The notes below the pieces were generated by a model. It had not been told where the DNA came from. It did no database searches and saw only the letters and a list, made by a program, of their open reading frames with translations. This document shows, piece by piece, positions 25,348-34,286 of a DNA stretch of 64,000 nucleotides. Location of the stretch: NCBI RefSeq assembly GCF_002777255.1, contig NZ_CP017634.1, forward strand, positions 1,252,903 through 1,316,902, written 5' to 3'. Made by a program: the position numbers and the translations under genes. How positions within the stretch are numbered: the stretch's first letter is position 1; each line of letters begins with the position of its first letter. Source of the stretch: Candidatus Formimonas warabiya (GTDB lineage Bacteria > Bacillota > Dehalobacteriia > Dehalobacteriales > Dehalobacteriaceae).

Positions 25348-25525
25348 TAATTCCCCCCATTGTTTAATGATTTCCTTCACTTGGACCAGACTTTCCGGTA
25401 AAGCCAACTTGCATTTTCTGCCAGTTCTCATCAGAAACAATCAGACAATTGCTCACCAGTTTGGTATTCCGGCACCCCTCCCCCTTGTTTTGATCGCCGC
25501 CTTTCATCATATGCTTGATATGTTT

Positions 25526-26653
25526 TTACCCAAGTGTCACATCCGCCAATGCCTTGGCATAGTCCGTCAGAACCACCGCGCCTTCTTTATTGACCGTCAC
25601 ATCATCCTCAATGCGCACCCCGCCTAATCCGGGGATATAAATACCGGGCTCGATGGTGAAAACCATACCCTCTTCCAGAGCCTGTTCATTTTCCTGGTGC
25701 ATGGAAGGAGGCTCATGGATCTCCAATCCTAAACCATGGCCCACCCGGGTGGTAAAGTATGCCCCGTACCCTTCTTTTTCAATATGCCGGCGCGCGGCCA
25801 GATCCACTTCTTTGATGGCCACGCCCGGTCTTACCGTGTCAATGGCCTTCTGCTGGGCTTCCCAGACCACCCGGTACATTTTTTCAAATTCCGCTTGCGG
25901 CTTGCCCACAAAAAAGGTTCTCGTAATGTCCGACCGGTAGTGTTCAAAGGTGACGCCGAAATCAATAATCACCGGATCTCCGGCCTCAATTTTTTTGGGA
26001 CCGGCGATGCCGTGGGCCAGAGAAGCATGAATGCCGCTGGAAACCTGAATCGGGGAAGCCGGCCCCATCAGGGCTCCCTCCAGAGAAATTTGGCGTAACA
26101 GTTCAAATTTAATTTCCTGTTCCATGGCGCCGGGAACCAGTTTCCTTTTCACCTTGTCCAGGATGTCCACCGTGTACCCGGCCGCCTTTGCCATTTTCTC
26201 CAATTCCCCGCTGTCTTTATGAAATCTCATTTCCTCCAGGAAATAATCTGCTTCCACCAGGTCGCAAAGAACCCCCGGGCCCGGCTGTTTCTGTTTCAGC
26301 AAAGCAGCCAGTTGTTCCAAAATGAATAAGGGCAGTGTTTTTTTCTCCACACCCAGCTTTTCACAGCCTTGTACCAGGTCGGCCGCGATGGCCAGGGCAT
26401 CTTCATGGTCTTGATAGCCAATTTCCAAAGTGCCCTCTTCCTCACAGTGTCCTTTTTCAAATCCCGGGATAATCAAATGGGATTTCCCCGTTTCCCCGTC
26501 CAGCACCAAACCCATAAATCGTTCATAAGGCACGATACTCGCCCCGGTAAGATAAAAAATATTAATGGGATTTGTGACCAGAACCTTGGTGATCCCCTTC
26601 TCAGCCATCTTTTCCCCTACTATTTCCTGTCTGACTCGATAAGCATTTTTCAA
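25526..26653 (-). CDS. M24-family metallopeptidase (Xaa-Pro dipeptidase/creatinase-like)
   Basis: 375 residues. The N-terminal creatinase_N domain (about 10-135) precedes a pita-bread catalytic domain. Metal ligands are visible: two Asp in VIIDFGVTFEHYRSDITRTFF, His in RVGHGLGLEIHEPP, Glu in VFTIEPGIYI, Glu in GGVRIEDDV. It likely removes N-terminal residues from X-Pro peptides, though creatinase-fold relatives hydrolyse other amides or C-N bonds. It is the first gene of the operon with the DUF3798 importer, so the imported compound may be its substrate. Confidence 0.88.
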   Translation of the reverse strand: MKNAYRVRQEIVGEKMAEKGITKVLVTNPINIFYLTGASIVPYERFMGLVLDGETGKSHLIIPGFEKGHCEEEGTLEIGYQDHEDALAIAADLVQGCEKLGVEKKTLPLFILEQLAALLKQKQPGPGVLCDLVEADYFLEEMRFHKDSGELEKMAKAAGYTVDILDKVKRKLVPGAMEQEIKFELLRQISLEGALMGPASPIQVSSGIHASLAHGIAGPKKIEAGDPVIIDFGVTFEHYRSDITRTFFVGKPQAEFEKMYRVVWEAQQKAIDTVRPGVAIKEVDLAARRHIEKEGYGAYFTTRVGHGLGLEIHEPPSMHQENEQALEEGMVFTIEPGIYIPGLGGVRIEDDVTVNKEGAVVLTDYAKALADVTLG

Positions 26654-26835
26654 TCCCCTGACACGTCCTTCCTAAAAAATCTTGTTTTCCATTCTAACGT
26701 TCAAATTCTCTAATTGGTTAATCATATTCGATATAAGTAAAATTTCTCCTCTTTTTTTACTTAAATTTTCGTCATATTTTTTATACCATCATTTTTCGAT
26801 CCATAAAAGCCTCATCCATGCACAAAAACATGGGC

Positions 26836-26861
26836 CCGGCGCGGAGCCTTTTCCGCGCCGG
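26836..26861 (-). terminator. Hairpin after the cohesin-dockerin protease gene
   Basis: CCGGCGCGG and CCGCGCCGG enclose eight bases. On the minus strand TTTTTG follows after a short G/C-rich gap. It lies 45 bases past the stop. Confidence 0.55.
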
Positions 26862-26905
26862 ATTTTGTCCGCTTCCGTCAATCGATATTTTGGGGGAGGC
26901 CCGGG

Positions 26906-29900
26906 TTATGGGGATGTTTTCGATAAAGTTAAATCTTTGTCTGTGATGTTGTAGGATACCACATTAAAAGGGGTTGTTGCTCTTATGGTGTATCCTGCCA
27001 TAGTGGCTTCTATGGTATAGCCCTCTCCCGGGGGAACGTTGGCAATGGTATAGGTGCCGCCTGTTGACCCGTCTGCCGCTAAAGTTTGTACAGGTTCGCC
27101 CACAGCTTTGCCGTCCTTATCTTTCAGCTGCACGGTTGCTGCCAATGCGGCAGTTGCCGGCGTAATCCTGCCGCTGATGGTAAAATGGGACGTCAAATTC
27201 AAATCGATAGCAGTGTCGGCAAAGATATCGGTCAGACCCGTCCGGTTGTTGCCGTATCCCGGCTTGTATGCGGCGATGGTATACATCCTTCCGGGGGGCA
27301 CGCCGGTAATGGTATAGGTGCCGTCAGCTTCCGTGGTCACCGGCGCTCCCACATTGGCCGAACCGAAATCTTTTAACTGCACTCTTGCTCCCGGCAAAGG
27401 AACAGCATCTCCCGTGATCCTTCCGGTGACCGTGTAGCCTGTTCTCTGCAGCTCGTAGTCTCGGTTCGTTAAGTTATCTGCCACATCAAACTCTGGTGTG
27501 GTAAAGTCATCGTAACCATGTCTGCTGATCTTTATTTGATAATCATTTCCGGCCGGAACGCTGGTAATGGTATAGGTACCGTCCCCAGAGGACCGGACCG
27601 GTGCACCTAGGCTTTGCCCGCTGCTGTCGGAAAGCTCCAGGGTGGCGTCTATGCCCGCCGACTTCATGCTTCCGGTGATCTTTCCGCTGATGGAGTATGT
27701 GGCGTAAGAATTGATGGCAACATCTCCGCCGGTAACGACCACCTTGGTCCCGTCAGCGATCGCTTCTGCGCCTCTAAAGTCCAGAAGACCGGCATCTTGA
27801 AATTCGGCATTAATTTTCGTCAAACCGGTATCGTTTAAAGATTTAAATTGCAGGCTGAGGATATTTCCCCCCCTCATTTCATTGTCGTCGGCGCTAACAG
27901 CTATCTCCCCGGCGCCGTCATCAGCAATCGTACAGTCTCTGAAAGGGGAAACCCCGTCAACATATGTCACTTTAGCAGGATCATAAGTAACAACCAGGGT
28001 ATAGCCGGCCACCCCCATCGGTACCGCCAAAGGAGAGCCTTCTCCGACCACCGCAGGGTTCGGCCTGCCGTCGGTAGCATCGACCCCGCGTGTCTTCAGG
28101 TGAAAATTCACCGTAAAGTCTTCGTTTTCCGCCACGTCATTGTTGTCAAGCTGCAAATTCCCCTGATAAGGCCGCTTCACATCTCCATTTGACCCGTCTT
28201 TACCTTGGCCGGTATAAGTAATCTTGACATCGTCATAGAAGGGGGTAGAATCGACGACTTCAATCCTAATCCCTCTCGCTTTATCTTCCCAGGAATTCTG
28301 ACTGCTGTAGCCGGAACCGCTGGCAGCGATACAAGAGGTATTGGGGTTCGCGGCAGTGGGAGGAACGCGCATCACCTTAAAGCCGGCGCCCCCATGACCT
28401 GTTTCCCAGGTAAGGTTGCTTAACTGGGTGATCAAGACCCCTTTGTTGCCGGGCGTATTCGCGGTATTATTCTCGTCGACGCCGACGGCCCGGCGGCATT
28501 CCAGAACATACCCGGTGGGAAAGGTCTTTTCCGCATTCTCCTCACCCCCCAGCCAAACAGGAATGAAATAATCGAGAAAATCAAAGTTGGTCCCGTTTCG
28601 GTTTCGGGAAGTATGGAAAGTATCAATGGTTCTCAATTCCGTGGGCAAGAGCACCATTTTAACCCCTGCATAATCCCCTTCATTGCTGCCCAGGGCAGAA
28701 AGCCTGACGGTTTTTTCCGTACCCGGCAGCACCGTTTCCACCTGATCATCATCAAACCAGCCGGCCTTAAATTTGTCCCAGGCAAACCAGTCACCGGTCG
28801 CGCTTGTCATCGATGAACCCATAATCCCCCAGGGACCGGTAACTCTGCTGCTTTGGGTCCAGCCCTCCGCATGATGGTCTTTGCCGTCATACAGGTAATT
28901 GTCGATCAGACCCAGACCATGGGATGTCTCATGGGCAATCACCCGGTACATATAAGAATCGCCCCCATAGCCCCGGGTGTTTTTTGAAACGCTTACGGCG
29001 GAACCGATGATGACCCCCTCATGGGTTTTGACACTGGGCTCATGCTCATACTCCGTGCCTTCCAACAGCAGCCATTGATCCTGGAATGAAAAAGCGGTAT
29101 CAATGCCGTCGCCGCCGGCTAATCCGGACCGGGAGCCTTTGGTATTGATGGGCGGAATGGTGTAAAGAAAATCGATATCGGACAGATTCAAACCCGGCAC
29201 GTTTTCATAGGCAATATCGATTGCCGCCTGATGCAGGCGGCCTAAGGCACGATAATCCTCCACGCCGGAAGCAAATTGGATGGCATACTCTTTCTGCGCT
29301 TTGGGCAGACGGAACCAGGGAATGGATCCGTCCCCATTCGGCACCATGGCATTGACGATAATGGGCCTGATCCCCATTTTCCCATAGGAAATACGCTTGA
29401 AATAGTCGACCAAGCCTTCATAGGGGGTGCCGTGATAATCGGGCAAATTTTGGGACCCGTAAAAAAGATTATTCACGAACGTTTCCGGCTTAGAATAATC
29501 GTAGACATAGCCTCCTGTCCGGTCGGCGGATGAGGAAAACACGTTCTGCAAATCTCCGTAAGTAGCCGGTTCCGCGCCCACGCAATCCGGAAAGTCAACA
29601 AAAATGACATAAGCATTAAGGACCGTTTTTTTAGTATCCCCAAACATATAGCCTTTCCCCCGGCTATCGTCAAAGGATCTTAAAGTGTCTGCGGTAAGGG
29701 AGCAATACTCGGCACCCGTAGGATATGTGAACTGATTGGCAATACTCACAGCACTTACAGGCGCTTTGATGGTCACGGTAAAGGTGGCGGTCCTGCCCCA
29801 GTAAGTGATGGTCAAAACCTGGTTCTCGGCCGGCGCCCCGCTGTCGAAGCCGGTGACCTGTTCCGGTGCGATGGCCAATACCTGCTCGCTCCCGTCGCTG

Positions 29901-30907
29901 TAAGTCCCTGTGACCACCAATCCCCTCAGGTCCTGTTCCTCTCCTACAAAATAGGTGGTCTTGGCGGGCAAAGCGGTGACCCTGATCGAAGCCGGCAGGT
30001 CGCCAATCGTCTTGATTCCCGCCCAGTGCAAAAGAATCTCCGTGGCATCAGCAGGATACACCTGTCCGTCCCGGTTTGCATCGGCGGCATACTGCTGTTT
30101 GATCGTTAATTCCTTGTTTAACCCTGTGTAATATAACAAGCCGTAGGTAGCGTCAACCGGTGTGATTTCCTTATCCCCGTCCACGTCACCCAGAGTGACC
30201 TTCCACACGGTGACTGAACCGTCTACGACGGTACAGGGCAGCGCCACCGTATCCGATGCGTCGTTGAGCGCCGTCAGCTCATCCACAGACACCTTCAAGT
30301 CGGTGACCAGGTTGTCCGGGGCATCCGCACTAACCTGATATTTGACGGTAAATAGCACATCGTCCCCGGTGAAGTTTTCCGAGCCGGCGTAGCCCACTTT
30401 GATCACACCGGGGGCATAGGCCAGGTTGCTGCTGAATAATCCTTCCTCGTCCTCCATCATTTCACTGTTTTTAGTCACAGATACCGGGGTTAAATAGGTT
30501 TGGTCATAGAGCAAGTCCATGCCAAAGCTGACGATGCCCGGGTTATTTCTGATGCTGTAGGTGACATCGATTTTATCCCCGGGTCCGGGAATTCTGTCCC
30601 CCAGTCCCGGATTGGGCTTAACGCCGAATACCTCGATAGAGTAAACATTTTCCGACACGGATTCTTCCTGCATCAGGGCCGGCACAGGCTCATCTTCCTC
30701 AAGCTCATCTTTTTCCGGCAGAGCGGCTTCAGGTTCATCTGCTTCAGAATCACCGGCCGGACCCTGATAAACAGTTTCCGATACCGTGTTTTCAGCGTCT
30801 CCTGCCTGTCCCGGGTCGTCACCGGCGGCTGCTAATGAAAAAGTGACCAAAGTTACTGCGGAAAACAACATCAATACCATTACCAAAAGGGTCAGTTTTT
30901 TTCTCAT
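26906..30907 (-). CDS. Secreted M6-type metalloprotease with cohesin, dockerin and CarboxypepD_reg repeats
   Basis: 1333 residues. Order: signal peptide (1-28); Glu-rich linker; cohesin-like domain (about 90-235, GDKIDVTYSIRNNPGIVSFGMD); dockerin (about 237-298) with two Ca-binding repeats, LGDVDGDKEITPVDATYGLL and AADANRDGQVYPADATEILL; an Ig-like (Big_3) domain (to about 385); a peptidase M6-like domain with zinc motif HETSHGLG near 656 and GIMGSSM after it; a second cohesin-like domain (about 905-1040); then three CarboxypepD_reg-type beta units ending near the C-terminus (SGKITG, TGRITG, SGRITP, each with GTYTI). It should act outside the cell and could dock on the cohesin-SLH protein encoded next. 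Dockerin and cohesin on one chain could also allow self-assembly. Confidence 0.85.
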   Translation of the reverse strand: MRKKLTLLVMVLMLFSAVTLVTFSLAAAGDDPGQAGDAENTVSETVYQGPAGDSEADEPEAALPEKDELEEDEPVPALMQEESVSENVYSIEVFGVKPNPGLGDRIPGPGDKIDVTYSIRNNPGIVSFGMDLLYDQTYLTPVSVTKNSEMMEDEEGLFSSNLAYAPGVIKVGYAGSENFTGDDVLFTVKYQVSADAPDNLVTDLKVSVDELTALNDASDTVALPCTVVDGSVTVWKVTLGDVDGDKEITPVDATYGLLYYTGLNKELTIKQQYAADANRDGQVYPADATEILLHWAGIKTIGDLPASIRVTALPAKTTYFVGEEQDLRGLVVTGTYSDGSEQVLAIAPEQVTGFDSGAPAENQVLTITYWGRTATFTVTIKAPVSAVSIANQFTYPTGAEYCSLTADTLRSFDDSRGKGYMFGDTKKTVLNAYVIFVDFPDCVGAEPATYGDLQNVFSSSADRTGGYVYDYSKPETFVNNLFYGSQNLPDYHGTPYEGLVDYFKRISYGKMGIRPIIVNAMVPNGDGSIPWFRLPKAQKEYAIQFASGVEDYRALGRLHQAAIDIAYENVPGLNLSDIDFLYTIPPINTKGSRSGLAGGDGIDTAFSFQDQWLLLEGTEYEHEPSVKTHEGVIIGSAVSVSKNTRGYGGDSYMYRVIAHETSHGLGLIDNYLYDGKDHHAEGWTQSSRVTGPWGIMGSSMTSATGDWFAWDKFKAGWFDDDQVETVLPGTEKTVRLSALGSNEGDYAGVKMVLLPTELRTIDTFHTSRNRNGTNFDFLDYFIPVWLGGEENAEKTFPTGYVLECRRAVGVDENNTANTPGNKGVLITQLSNLTWETGHGGAGFKVMRVPPTAANPNTSCIAASGSGYSSQNSWEDKARGIRIEVVDSTPFYDDVKITYTGQGKDGSNGDVKRPYQGNLQLDNNDVAENEDFTVNFHLKTRGVDATDGRPNPAVVGEGSPLAVPMGVAGYTLVVTYDPAKVTYVDGVSPFRDCTIADDGAGEIAVSADDNEMRGGNILSLQFKSLNDTGLTKINAEFQDAGLLDFRGAEAIADGTKVVVTGGDVAINSYATYSISGKITGSMKSAGIDATLELSDSSGQSLGAPVRSSGDGTYTITSVPAGNDYQIKISRHGYDDFTTPEFDVADNLTNRDYELQRTGYTVTGRITGDAVPLPGARVQLKDFGSANVGAPVTTEADGTYTITGVPPGRMYTIAAYKPGYGNNRTGLTDIFADTAIDLNLTSHFTISGRITPATAALAATVQLKDKDGKAVGEPVQTLAADGSTGGTYTIANVPPGEGYTIEATMAGYTIRATTPFNVVSYNITDKDLTLSKTSP

Positions 30908-30940
30908 GCATCTCCCCTCCTTTTAAACCAATTAAACCAA

Positions 30941-32431
30941 CTATTTCCCGAGAACTTTTCGCATCATATTGTAGAGGAATTGAGCAGCTTCCGCCCTGGT
31001 GGCGTTGGAGTCCGGGAAGAGCCTGCCGTCGGCGCCCATCACATATCCCTCCGCAACCAGGCTGTTGATCAGCTCTTTGGCATATTCCGGCACACGAGCG
31101 GAATCCGTGAATTTCACCAGGGCATCCCCTGCCCCGTCGGCCTGCAGCATACCGAACTCCACCATCAGCCTTGCCATGATCACAAACATCTCATCCCGGC
31201 TGATCAGACCGTCGCCGGCACCGATATTTTCCAAGAGGCCCATTTCGGCGGCAAGGGCCCAAGCCTTGGCATAGTACTCAGGATCCCCGGTGTCCACATC
31301 GAAGCCGAATAGCCTCATGGTCATCAGAACATAATCACTCCGGGTAATATTAGCCTTGGGGCTGAAGAGACTATTTCCCGTACCTTTAATCACATCCCTG
31401 CTGGCCATGAATTTCACCGCTTCGTCCATCCAGGCCTGGGCGGTATCGGTGAAGGAAACCTCATGATAGATTATCCCGAAGCTGCCCCCCCTGGTGATGC
31501 GTGCTTCAATTTTGCCGGTGGCGGGAGAAAAGCTGCTGAAAGGGAGGATGGCGCCGGTTGTCTGATCGCCGATGACATAATAGTCGCTATTTTTGTCCGC
31601 TTCACCGCTATGGTCAAAAATCAGCATCATGGGAGATTGGGGATTAGACCATTCATAGCTTGCACCGTTTAGTTTAAAGGAGACTTCCACACCGCCGTCA
31701 ACAGCGGTGAGGATCACCTCGAAGTTATCGGCATTGCTGATTCCCTCCATACCTGCCGCAAAATTATCGAAAAATTTCACCGATATGCCGGTGCCGGGCA
31801 GGGTCACCGTCTTGCTCTCACCCAGGTTCTGTGTGCCCCATAAAGCGTTAATTTTTACAGAAGCCGTAGTTGCCTGGCTGCTGCCTCCACTGCTGCCTCC
31901 GTTTCCGCCTCCGCTATCCCCGCTCTTAGGATTAATTGACACCATGCCCTTAGATGCCTCATAGCCAAGGGGGACCGGTTCATGAGGATAGGAATCGCTT
32001 AATGTGCAAAGCTGTGCTACGTTCAAAGTGATGTCGGTAGTTGTTTTTTCCGTAATACCTTCTTTGGTTTTAAATGTGACGGTGATGATGTCTCCTGCCT
32101 GAGTAATCTTGCCAGAAGAAGAATAACCCAGTCTTATTTCTCCCCTTGTACCGATCCCCACCTGGCACAGGCCATCAAGTATTTTTCCTTTTTCGTGGGA
32201 TACATAGCTTAACAAGGAATCATCATATTCCAGAATCAGGGCGGCTGTGTTTAATCCTGAGTTTGCGCCGATGCTGACTTTGATTTCGACATCATCGCCC
32301 GATTTAGCCGTGGCGTTGCTCACAGTCAAATCTACCCCGCCGTCGCCCGCCGCCCGGGCCATTCCTCCATGGAACAGCACCAGGGCCAGGATCAACATCA
32401 GCCGGACCAGTCGTTTTTTTAATCGTGTCAT
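30941..32431 (-). CDS. Cohesin-SLH surface anchor protein
   Basis: 496 residues. Signal peptide (about 1-28, LMLILALVLFHGGMARA), cohesin domain (about 32-170, VDLTVSNATAKSGDDVEIKV ... GEIRLGYSSS), a Gly/Ser linker (GGGNGGSSGGSS), a middle beta domain, then three S-layer homology repeats (about 340-496; AWMDEAVKFMASRDVIKGTG, ITRSDYVLMTMRLFG, ATRAEAAQFLYNMM). SLH domains bind wall polymers, so the cohesin is displayed on the cell surface. The layout matches anchoring scaffoldins of cellulosomes. The dockerin protease lies 33 bases downstream in the same operon. The gene ends TAG with another in-frame stop two codons later. Confidence 0.88.
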   Translation of the reverse strand: MTRLKKRLVRLMLILALVLFHGGMARAAGDGGVDLTVSNATAKSGDDVEIKVSIGANSGLNTAALILEYDDSLLSYVSHEKGKILDGLCQVGIGTRGEIRLGYSSSGKITQAGDIITVTFKTKEGITEKTTTDITLNVAQLCTLSDSYPHEPVPLGYEASKGMVSINPKSGDSGGGNGGSSGGSSQATTASVKINALWGTQNLGESKTVTLPGTGISVKFFDNFAAGMEGISNADNFEVILTAVDGGVEVSFKLNGASYEWSNPQSPMMLIFDHSGEADKNSDYYVIGDQTTGAILPFSSFSPATGKIEARITRGGSFGIIYHEVSFTDTAQAWMDEAVKFMASRDVIKGTGNSLFSPKANITRSDYVLMTMRLFGFDVDTGDPEYYAKAWALAAEMGLLENIGAGDGLISRDEMFVIMARLMVEFGMLQADGAGDALVKFTDSARVPEYAKELINSLVAEGYVMGADGRLFPDSNATRAEAAQFLYNMMRKVLGK

Positions 32432-32935
32432 AAGGACCTCATCCCTCCCTTTTAGATCAGATAAAACTTGAATAACTTCCGGTTTGAACCGTCCATCCCT
32501 CCTTTTTATTGTTTGAGTCCCCGTCTAGCTGAGAAAAGTCTGGATTAGATATAAATCATAACCATATATGGTATATATTGGTTATTCTGTATATACCAGA
32601 ATACTCCTCTATTTTTTACTATAATTTATATAATTTTTATTTGTATATGAAATTAAAGCCCTATCCTGGGACATTGACTCTTTTCTCCTATAAAAAAGAA
32701 AAAACGGTAAGATAAATTCTTACAGTTAAAAATTCCTTTACGGCATGATCATTTAGTGGGCTTTAACATTATTACCAAAGATCAAAAATTATCTTTAGTC
32801 TATTAAATTTGCCTTGCCGCTCTAAATACCTTTGGTAGTACCATCTTCCAAAAAGCATCACGCCATCTGTAAATATATTACTTGTATCATTTTCTGCTCA
32901 CCTCAAATACTATTATGCGAAGGGAGGTGAGATAG
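32432..32935. other. A/T-rich divergent intergenic region with nested palindromes
   Basis: 504 bases between divergent genes. CCATATATGG (32562-32571) overlaps an inverted repeat, GGTATATA (32570-32577) with TATATACC (32590-32597); these are candidate operators for the surface-protein operon. Just before that operon a 14-codon reading frame (minus strand, near 32505-32461) follows AAGGAGGG but with almost no spacing, so I do not call it a gene. No RNA gene seen. Confidence 0.4.
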
Positions 32936-33277
32936 ATGAAAAAAGCCTTCAGTCTTATTTTAGCTCTGATCCTGTTTGTCGCCTTCACGTCCGTTGCATT
33001 TGCCGGTACTATTTCCGCCAATGCTGATCACGGAAAAAACAGACCGGAGTTAACAATGACTTCTGATCAAAAGGCAAAAATGATTTCTTTGAAGATCCAA
33101 ATGCTTGAGCTGAAAAAAGAGATCATCAAACAAAACGTGACCAATGGCACCTTAACCCAAGATCAAGCAAAATTAATGGATGAAAGAATCAACGCTAAAA
33201 TTGCCGCTTTAAAATCAGGCCGGCTAGGCCCTATTCATCCCCATCGCTCTCCCGGAAGTAAAAAGACCCAGGAATAA
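32936..33277 (+). CDS. Small secreted DUF2680/YckD-like protein
   Basis: 113 residues, preceded by GGGAGGTGAG. Signal peptide with cleavage near VAFAG (about 24). The mature part is helical and contains MLELKKEIIKQNVTNGTLTQDQAKLMDERINAKI, the pattern of DUF2680: a Lys-rich helix, a 'NGTLTQDQA' turn and a second helix. The turn is one copy of the unit repeated six times at 5.2-6.3 kb and twice at 46.3 kb. The tail is His/Pro-rich. Function unknown. Expressed alone, with its own terminator. Confidence 0.75.
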   Translation: MKKAFSLILALILFVAFTSVAFAGTISANADHGKNRPELTMTSDQKAKMISLKIQMLELKKEIIKQNVTNGTLTQDQAKLMDERINAKIAALKSGRLGPIHPHRSPGSKKTQE

Positions 33278-33279
33278 AA

Positions 33280-33316
33280 ACAGGAGCGGGTTTTAAACCT
33301 GCTCCTGTTTTTTTTG
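33280..33316 (+). terminator. Terminator after DUF2680-like gene
   Basis: ACAGGAGC...GCTCCTGT with a run of eight T directly after. Confidence 0.9.
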
Positions 33317-33444
33317 CTATATCAGCATTTCTAAGCTATGGGCATCGGCAAGTAAGGTGATATTGATTGTTTTACCCGGAGCCCGGTAACCGGATCCCGA
33401 AGTTTTTTTTGCTTATTTAGGAACCACTTGAAGGGGTGAAACAT

Positions 33445-33480
33445 ATGATACTAAAGAAGGACAGACCATTGGGGAGGTGA
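33445..33480 (+). CDS. 11-residue leader ORF coupled to next gene
   Basis: ATG to TGA, encoding MILKKDRPLGR, preceded by AAGGGGTGA at normal distance. Its last codons GGG AGG TGA form the ribosome site (GGGGAGGTGA) of the gene starting at 33490. Translation of the leader would cover or expose that site. Too short to prove as coding. Confidence 0.35.
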   Translation: MILKKDRPLGR

Positions 33481-33489
33481 ATTTAAAAG

Positions 33490-33849
33490 ATGTGCGGTTG
33501 TGGCTGCAACGATTTTGGAACCAGTCTACATAGGATGATGAACGATGGAAACGCCAGGAATCGTTTTTTACGGAGCATGGCTCCTTATTCCAATATGTCC
33601 CACCGGGATCTCTTAAGACATATTCGATCCCTTTCCTGTGAAGTTCCCGTCGAGGAGAGGCAGAGGCATCTTGCCTGTCTGGACTCCCTGTGCCGAGACG
33701 GAAGATTTCAATCGCAAGAAATGCGGAAAAGGGTTGGCCTGTTAAGGGATACGCTCAATGCCGATCCTCCAGACCCGCCCCGGCGGATACGCAGGCGGAG
33801 ATTTGGCGGGCTGCTGGGTTCATTAATTCTGTTAGCTTTATTAATTTAA
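33490..33849 (+). CDS. Small hypothetical protein with C-terminal membrane segment
   Basis: 119 residues, not recognised. It begins with a Cys motif (MCGCGCNDF), has an Arg-rich middle with four further scattered Cys or His pairs (LSCEVP, RHLACLDSLCRDG), then PPDPPRRIRRRRF and a hydrophobic C-terminus (GGLLGSLILLALLI) that would be a membrane tail anchor with positive residues on the inner side. A strong terminator follows. Ribosome site GGGAGGTGA. Confidence 0.6.
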   Translation: MCGCGCNDFGTSLHRMMNDGNARNRFLRSMAPYSNMSHRDLLRHIRSLSCEVPVEERQRHLACLDSLCRDGRFQSQEMRKRVGLLRDTLNADPPDPPRRIRRRRFGGLLGSLILLALLI

Positions 33850-33856
33850 CCTGCCC

Positions 33857-33898
33857 AACGTTTCCGAACCCCTCGTCTGGGGCAAGGAAACGTTTTTT
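33857..33898 (+). terminator. Terminator after the small tail-anchored gene
   Basis: AACGTTTCC and GGAAACGTT with TTTTTT after. A second inverted repeat, AAGGGGACGTTT/AAACGTCCCCTT (33901-33932), follows and overlaps the end of the convergent AraC gene. Confidence 0.8.
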
Positions 33899-33917
33899 GC
33901 AAGGGGACGTTTGGGCA

Positions 33918-34286
33918 TCAAAACGTCCCCTTGTCATTCCGTCGATGGAGCAGCCGGTATCTGGTCGGCGCACATCCTTTCCATTGTTTAAAAATTTGAC
34001 TGAAATAGCGGGCATCCTGGTAGCCAACCTGTCTGGCAATTTCAGATATTGACATATCTGAATGGGTGAGCAATCTACATGCCTGTGCCAATCGTATTTC
34101 GGTAAGGTATTTTCGAAAACCGTATCCTCTTAGTTCTTTAAAAACACGGCTGAAATAACAGGGGCTGTAATAGACCGCCTGTGCTACATCTGTAAGCTTG
34201 ATGTCTTTCGGGTAGTTTCGTTCCATAAACCGCATGGCCTGTTCCACGACAAATGCATCGGGTACTTTCAGCGCATCCCTGTTCAT
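33918..34286 (-). CDS. AraC-type DNA-binding protein (HTH domain only)
   Basis: 122 residues, only the AraC DNA-binding domain: first HTH at about 30-52 (IKLTDVAQAVYYSPCYFSRVF), second at about 78-100 (MSISEIARQVGYQDARYFSQIF). There is no receiver or ligand domain. The ATG overlaps the malic-enzyme stop (TAATG), so it is translated with that operon. It may be a small stand-alone regulator or the remnant of a longer one. Confidence 0.85.
   Translation of the reverse strand: MNRDALKVPDAFVVEQAMRFMERNYPKDIKLTDVAQAVYYSPCYFSRVFKELRGYGFRKYLTEIRLAQACRLLTHSDMSISEIARQVGYQDARYFSQIFKQWKGCAPTRYRLLHRRNDKGTF

Noticed and set aside
32461..32511. 14-codon leader frame before the cohesin-SLH gene
   Set aside because: The GGAGGG touches the ATG, leaving no proper spacing for initiation.
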